From IMG/VR virus record IMGVR_UViG_3300043773_000094, positions 1-24,134 of that record: a stretch of 24,134 nt of DNA; one strand, given 5' to 3'. The translations under genes were made by a program, and so were the position numbers. Position 1 is the stretch's first letter. Every line of letters begins with the position of its first letter. Origin of the DNA: a virus. The notes beneath the pieces are model-generated. The model made no database searches and was not told the origin of the DNA. It was given only the letters and a program-made list of their open reading frames with translations. This document shows positions 21,233 to 24,134 of this stretch, one piece after another.

Positions 21233-22075
21233 TTAATCTCCACAGAAGCAGGCTATGGCTTCTTCGTTAGGGTCAAACATATCCCGCTGCTCTTGTGAGA
21301 ACTTGAGCATTTGTGCGTAGGATGGGCGATCTGTGCGAAAGTGCGCCCCGCTTGGCTTGGACGCCAACGCCAACGCCTCAATTTTCGCCCACCATACTGC
21401 ACGTTCTGGCTTTTCTGCAATTAGTGAAAGTATTTGTGCGCCACCTTTAAGAAAGCACAGATCACAGTTGCCATGCATGGTCACGCCGTTGTTGTTTGGC
21501 AGGCCCAAGTCAAATGGCTGGCTTCGCCAAAATGCGCCAACATCCTCTTTTGTGATGCCTGCGCTTCCCAATGGGGCCTGCTTTTCTTCATGCTTTCCGT
21601 AGTCCTGATTACCAATCTTGGCAAGCCGACGCTGTTCGTCTGCCCTGATGCCAAGCATTGAATCCCACTCCGTCCAGCCAATAGACTTTAAGTACCTGTG
21701 GATGGTGCGGACTTTTAGTTCCACAGTACAAAATCGCGCCACCGGGTTTGGAACATAGCCGCGCTTGCGAATCAACGCCTCAAACGGCTCGCCATCACGG
21801 CTGGCTGTTTCAAACGTAACTTCCTTAAAGCGTGGTTCGTCATCGGTGTAGGCCAAATACTCCAGCCAAACAATCGGCACCCCCCAATTCACCGCGCAGT
21901 CCCGCACGAACCGCAAGGTTGCCTCGTCCTCTTTGCCGGTGTTGGCAAAGCACACAACGGCCTCTGCCGGTAGCCCTCCATTGCTCTGTAAAACACGCCA
22001 AAGCATATAGGCGCTTGTCCTGCCGCCACTGAAGCTGATGCAGGTTGGTTCGTTGATTTTGAAGGGGTCACTCAT
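21233..22075 (-). CDS. PAPS/APS-reductase-like PP-loop enzyme
   Basis: I place the start at ATG 22075 (280 aa), preceded by a GGAAA; GTG at 22108 or ATG at 22084 would add 11 or 3 residues. The PP-loop ATP/adenylyl-sulfate site is clear: ISFSGGRTSAY (13-23). Then come CFANTGKEDE (42-51), ARFCTVELKVRTIHRYLK (113-130, C116), a CDLCFLKGG pair (C204, C207) and a C-terminal ACFCGD (C276, C278). Apart from one Cys replacing the usual Cys-Cys pair, this resembles assimilatory APS reductases with a [4Fe-4S] cluster. Phage members of the superfamily may act in sulfur or DNA/tRNA thiolation chemistry rather than sulfate assimilation. It is the first gene of the leftward block, next to the primase/helicase. 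Confidence 0.8.
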   Translation of the reverse strand: MSDPFKINEPTCISFSGGRTSAYMLWRVLQSNGGLPAEAVVCFANTGKEDEATLRFVRDCAVNWGVPIVWLEYLAYTDDEPRFKEVTFETASRDGEPFEALIRKRGYVPNPVARFCTVELKVRTIHRYLKSIGWTEWDSMLGIRADEQRRLAKIGNQDYGKHEEKQAPLGSAGITKEDVGAFWRSQPFDLGLPNNNGVTMHGNCDLCFLKGGAQILSLIAEKPERAVWWAKIEALALASKPSGAHFRTDRPSYAQMLKFSQEQRDMFDPNEEAIACFCGD

Positions 22076-22101
22076 CTTTTCCATCTTTCGTAATAAAGTT
22101 G

Positions 22102-22132
22102 TTGACACTGTAGCACAGAACTATGCTATGAT
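22102..22132 (+). promoter_or_regulatory. Promoter for the rightward recombination operon
   Basis: A perfect TTGACA (22102-22107) is followed after 19 bp by TATGAT (22127-22132), which is preceded by TGC, forming an extended -10 (TGnTATGAT). The spacing is slightly long, offset by the extended -10. Transcription would start near 22139, about 48 bp before the first gene at 22187. It lies in the 111-bp gap between divergent operons. Confidence 0.65.
22111..22128. promoter_or_regulatory. 18-bp imperfect palindrome, probable operator
   Basis: TAGCACAGAACTATGCTA has 8-bp arms (TAGCACAG / CTATGCTA) that are inverted repeats with one mismatch around a 2-bp centre. It fills the -35/-10 spacer and covers the first bases of the -10 box of the rightward promoter, so a bound protein would block RNA polymerase. 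It could also control leftward transcription of the PP-loop enzyme and primase. One arm recurs at 19188-19195. Confidence 0.5.
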
Positions 22133-22139
22133 CTAGCCA

Positions 22140-22168
22140 CGCTTCGAACTGAGTTACAGACGGAAGCG
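22140..22168 (+). promoter_or_regulatory. Hairpin in the leader of the rightward operon
   Basis: CGCTTC (22140-22145) and GAAGCG (22163-22168) can pair as a 6-bp stem with a 17-nt loop at the very start of the predicted transcript, ending just before the AGGAGA ribosome site (22175-22180). It may protect the 5' end of the message. This is a weak structural prediction. Confidence 0.25.
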
Positions 22169-22186
22169 CAAACTAGGAGAGCCAAC

Positions 22187-22852
22187 ATGGCTATTTTGTT
22201 GAAACGCACCGGCGGCCTTGCAGCCAACGGTGTCAAGCTGCTTGTCTACGGGCAAGCAGGGGCTGGCAAGACCAGCTTGATCAAGACTTTACCGCATCCC
22301 GTGGTACTGTCAGCAGAGGGTGGGTTGCTGTCTATCCAAGACGCTGATTTGCCGTATCTTGAAATCACCAGCATGGACGATCTGCGCGAGGCTTACGCCT
22401 GGGTTGCGGATTCTGACCACAAGTCAGTGGCGCTAGACAGCATCTCGGAGATTGCGGAGGTCTGTTTGAACCATGAGAAAAAGGTCAACAAAGACCCAAG
22501 GGCTGCCTATGGCGCAATGCAGGAACAGATGGCCGACATCATTCGGGCCTTCCGTGACCTGCCTGGACGCCATGTTCTGATGACAGCCAAGCTGGAGAAG
22601 ACTCAGGATGAAATGGGCCGGGTGCTGTATTCGCCTTCCATGCCGGGTATTAAGACCGGGCAGGCACTGCCTTACTTTTTCGACGAGGTGCTTGCGCTGC
22701 GGGTTGAGAAGGATGCCGAGGGCAACACTCAACGCGCACTGATGTGCGACAGCGACGGCCTGTGGCTAGCGAAGGATCGTAGCGGCAAGCTGGGTGGCTG
22801 GGAAGCGCCTGACCTGGGCGAGATCATCAACAAGATTGGCGGCGTGGCATGA
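22187..22852 (+). CDS. Sak4-like RecA-fold ATPase (single-strand annealing/recombination)
   Basis: The 221-aa product is an AAA_24-type ATPase of the Sak4 class, thought to act in phage recombination with a DNA-binding partner. Walker A is GQAGAGKTS (22-30) after a short N-terminal strand (GVKLLVYG), followed by VVLSAEGGLLSI (39-50). Walker B is SVALDSISE (80-88, D84), and then comes the helix EKKVNKDPRAAYGAMQEQMADII and a sensor strand RHVLMTAKLEK. The C-terminal half has VLYSPSMPGIKTGQALPYFFDEVLAL, typical of the family. It is first in the rightward operon behind a promoter/operator and a strong AGGAG site. The downstream DUF669 gene is a frequent companion. Confidence 0.85.
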   Translation: MAILLKRTGGLAANGVKLLVYGQAGAGKTSLIKTLPHPVVLSAEGGLLSIQDADLPYLEITSMDDLREAYAWVADSDHKSVALDSISEIAEVCLNHEKKVNKDPRAAYGAMQEQMADIIRAFRDLPGRHVLMTAKLEKTQDEMGRVLYSPSMPGIKTGQALPYFFDEVLALRVEKDAEGNTQRALMCDSDGLWLAKDRSGKLGGWEAPDLGEIINKIGGVA

Positions 22853-23130
22853 AAAAGATCGTCCGGATGTACGTGTACTTTTCTAAGTACTCATTTGAGA
22901 CTACAGGCAGTTGGACAGCTTTCAGTTTTCGCACTGCTGACACTGAATCAATGACGTTTGTTTGCGAACAGGATGTTGAGTTTGACATACCTGAAAACTA
23001 CGATCCCACCGCGCAAAAGATTGCGGCACTGCAGGTCGAAAAAGAAAAGGCGCAAGAAGCGTTCCACAAATCAATCCACCAGATCAACGAAAAGATCAGC
23101 AAACTGCAAGCACTGGAGTACACCCAATGA
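22849..23130 (+). CDS. Conserved hypothetical protein with C-terminal coiled coil
   Basis: The 93-aa product has a beta-rich first half (YVYFSKYSFETTGSWTAFSF, then TFVCEQDVEFDIPENYDPTA) and a coiled-coil second half (about 55-90, AALQVEKEKAQEAFHKSIHQ..LQALE). The pattern is one I recall between Sak4-like and DUF669 genes in related phages; function unknown. Start and stop are fixed by ATGA overlaps with both neighbours, so the operon is translationally coupled. Confidence 0.7.
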   Translation: MKKIVRMYVYFSKYSFETTGSWTAFSFRTADTESMTFVCEQDVEFDIPENYDPTAQKIAALQVEKEKAQEAFHKSIHQINEKISKLQALEYTQ

Positions 23131-23501
23131 ACACTTTATATCAACGTTGGCTTGACGCCAAAAAATTAGAAGCCACGGCAGTTGCCGAGCGCCGGGAACT
23201 AGAAGACCTGATGGTTGAAACCTTTGCCATCCCTAAAGACTTGGATGGCACTGTCAAACACGCCATTGACGGTTACGTCATCAAGACCGAGGGCCGAATC
23301 AACAAGAAGATCGACGCTGACAAACTCCAGATGTTGGCTGCTGAAGCCGGTCTGAGCGAACACCTGTCCAGCCTCTTTCGCTGGAAACCCGAGATCAATG
23401 CAAAGGCTTGGGGCGCGGCTGCTGACGCTGTGACCGGGCCGCTGCTTGGTGCTATTACGTCCACCCCTGGACGCCCCACTTTCACTATCACTAAGGATTA
23501 A
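23127..23501 (+). CDS. Conserved phage protein of the recombination operon
   Basis: The 124-aa product begins with a helix (YQRWLDAKKLEATAVAERRELEDLM), then an IKTEGRINKKIDADKLQMLAAEAGLSEHL block, an LFRWKPEINAKAW block, and ends PLLGAITSTPGRPTFTI. This is a common companion of Sak4/DUF669 genes and often carries a DUF name; it may help recombination or contact nuclease partners, but no catalytic motif is evident. Coupled to the upstream gene by an ATGA overlap. The next gene follows after two bases. Confidence 0.68.
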   Translation: MNTLYQRWLDAKKLEATAVAERRELEDLMVETFAIPKDLDGTVKHAIDGYVIKTEGRINKKIDADKLQMLAAEAGLSEHLSSLFRWKPEINAKAWGAAADAVTGPLLGAITSTPGRPTFTITKD

Positions 23502-23503
23502 TC

Positions 23504-24040
23504 ATGGCTTTTCTTGACGAAGAATTTACCCTCGACACTTTGCCGAAAGGCAACACTAGCAACTTTGAGCCACTGCCCGAAGGTTGGTATAACGCCAGCA
23601 TTACGGGCGCTGAGATTAAGTCTACCAAGGCAGGCGACGGCAAGTACATTGCCTGCAAGTACACCATCACCGGGCCGTCGCATCAGGGGCGCGTGGTGTT
23701 CGGCAACTTGAACATCAAGAACGCCAGCACCAAGGCCGAGGAGATCGGACGCCAGCAGTTGGGCGAGATCATGCGAGCCATTGGCTTGGCAAAGGTGACC
23801 GACACCGACCAACTGATTGGCGGCAACCTGGGCATCAAGCTGGTGGTCAAGACTGGTGAGTACGCCGGGAATGAGATCAAGGGTTACAAATCTTTTGGCG
23901 GCGTGACACCGGCTGCGGTTGCACCGTTTAAGCCTGTTGGGCCTGCTTCCTTTGCAGCTCACATTCCATTAGGAGAAAAAAACGCGACGGTAATGCAGGT
24001 TGCACCGGCTAAGTCTGCGCCACCGTGGGCTAAGAAGTAA
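23504..24040 (+). CDS. DUF669 protein, probable ssDNA-binding partner
   Basis: The 178-aa protein has the DUF669 signature: FEPLPEGWYNASITGAEIKS, TKAGDGKYIACKYTITGP, GRVVFGNLNIKNASTKAEEIGR, and QQLGEIMRAIGLAKVTDTDQLIGG, in an OB-like beta fold. DUF669 proteins are usually found with Sak-type annealing proteins and are thought to act as phage single-strand DNA-binding proteins. The C-terminal third is Pro/Ala-rich (VTPAAVAPFKPVGPASF..) and ends PPWAKK, a basic tip rather than the acidic tip of bacterial SSB. A hairpin follows the stop. Confidence 0.8.
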   Translation: MAFLDEEFTLDTLPKGNTSNFEPLPEGWYNASITGAEIKSTKAGDGKYIACKYTITGPSHQGRVVFGNLNIKNASTKAEEIGRQQLGEIMRAIGLAKVTDTDQLIGGNLGIKLVVKTGEYAGNEIKGYKSFGGVTPAAVAPFKPVGPASFAAHIPLGEKNATVMQVAPAKSAPPWAKK

Positions 24041-24042
24041 GC

Positions 24043-24073
24043 AAAAAAAGACCCCGCTTGTGACGGCGGGGTC
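24043..24073 (-). terminator. Intrinsic terminator oriented for leftward transcription
   Basis: GACCCCGC (24050-24057) and GCGGGGTC (24066-24073) form an 8-bp GC-rich stem with an 8-nt loop. The T-run lies on the - strand (A7 at 24043-24049 on the + strand), so the canonical order, stem then U-run, holds only for RNA made leftward. On the + strand the bases after the stem (AATGTAAG) have no T-run, so rightward termination should be weak. It would block leftward transcripts entering from beyond the window. Confidence 0.7.
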
Positions 24074-24105
24074 AATGTAAGCAACAACTAACAGGAGAAA
24101 ACACC

Positions 24106-24134
24106 GTGCAAATACCTGAACCAGAGATTACCAT
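24106..24134 (+). CDS. 5' end of a further recombination-operon gene (partial)
   Basis: An AGGAG site (24093-24097) precedes a GTG at 24106 by eight bases. The frame reads MQIPEPEIT to the window end without a stop. Only nine residues are seen, so no family can be named. It continues the rightward operon past the hairpin at 24050-24073. Confidence 0.5.

Noticed and set aside
22133-22186. tRNA-like or riboswitch element in the leader of the rightward operon
   Set aside because: Only one 6-bp stem with a large loop can be drawn; there is no cloverleaf or known aptamer pattern.
23498-23962. 154-aa frame antisense to the DUF669 gene
   Set aside because: The DUF669 signature on the + strand is clear, and the antisense frame has no conserved features.
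24050-24085. Hairpin as a rightward intrinsic terminator
   Set aside because: No T-run follows the stem on the + strand, and a gene with a good ribosome site starts only 33 bp later.
1-24134. Diversity-generating retroelement, CRISPR array, tRNA genes, integrase or attachment sites
   Set aside because: No reverse transcriptase, template/variable repeat pair, regularly spaced repeats, cloverleaf sequence or recombinase motif could be seen by eye.

Overview
The window is a 24.1 kb piece of a tailed-phage genome with a P22-like podovirus virion plan. Genes are packed wall to wall, mostly joined by ATGA or TAATG overlaps. No rRNA, tRNA, integrase, transposase or CRISPR array is seen. Several small gene families resemble ones I associate with phages of Burkholderiales, such as freshwater Comamonadaceae, so a betaproteobacterial host is likely. 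That assignment is from memory of protein patterns, not from a search.

Layout. (1) 1-3389, + strand: tail-fibre/tailspike module, with a beta-helix tailspike, a second fibre-like protein, a conserved tail-module protein and several tiny ORFs. (2) 3409-15313, + strand: a small HExxH zincin, a candidate promoter and 5' hairpin, the scaffold, the P22-type coat protein, a probable decoration protein, a small AT-hook-bearing protein, the gp4-like tail accessory factor, a fibre-like protein, the gp10-like DNA stabilisation protein, a GGTG-repeat fibre/needle-position protein, three probable DNA-ejection proteins and a Gly-rich virion-associated protein. (3) 15310-16908, + strand: lysis cassette of a coiled-coil membrane protein, a membrane-anchored protein with an extracytoplasmic domain, a 3TM holin and an M15 peptidase endolysin. 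(4) 16870-19176, - strand: eleven tiny accessory genes, eight of whose ten junctions are exact 4-bp ATGA overlaps, running head-on into the endolysin gene. (5) 19203-22075, - strand: a Toprim + RecA-like primase/helicase and a PAPS/APS-reductase-like PP-loop enzyme. (6) 22076-22186: divergent control region with a promoter-like element and an 18-bp imperfect palindrome between and over its -35/-10 boxes. (7) 22187-24134, + strand: recombination operon with a Sak4-like ATPase, two conserved hypotheticals, a DUF669 protein and the start of a further gene.

The + strand 387-16908 block is the late region (virion assembly, DNA ejection, lysis). The - strand block and the right-hand + strand block look like early/middle genes fired divergently from about 22.1 kb. 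Terminase and portal genes are not in the window and must lie outside it if the phage is complete. No repressor, integrase or DNA polymerase is visible, so lifestyle cannot be settled here. The most notable observations are the translationally coupled mini-gene operon with a duplicated Shine-Dalgarno/stop/start junction, the operator-like palindrome on the divergent promoter, the APS-reductase-like enzyme next to the replicative helicase, and the tiny zincin beside the scaffold.
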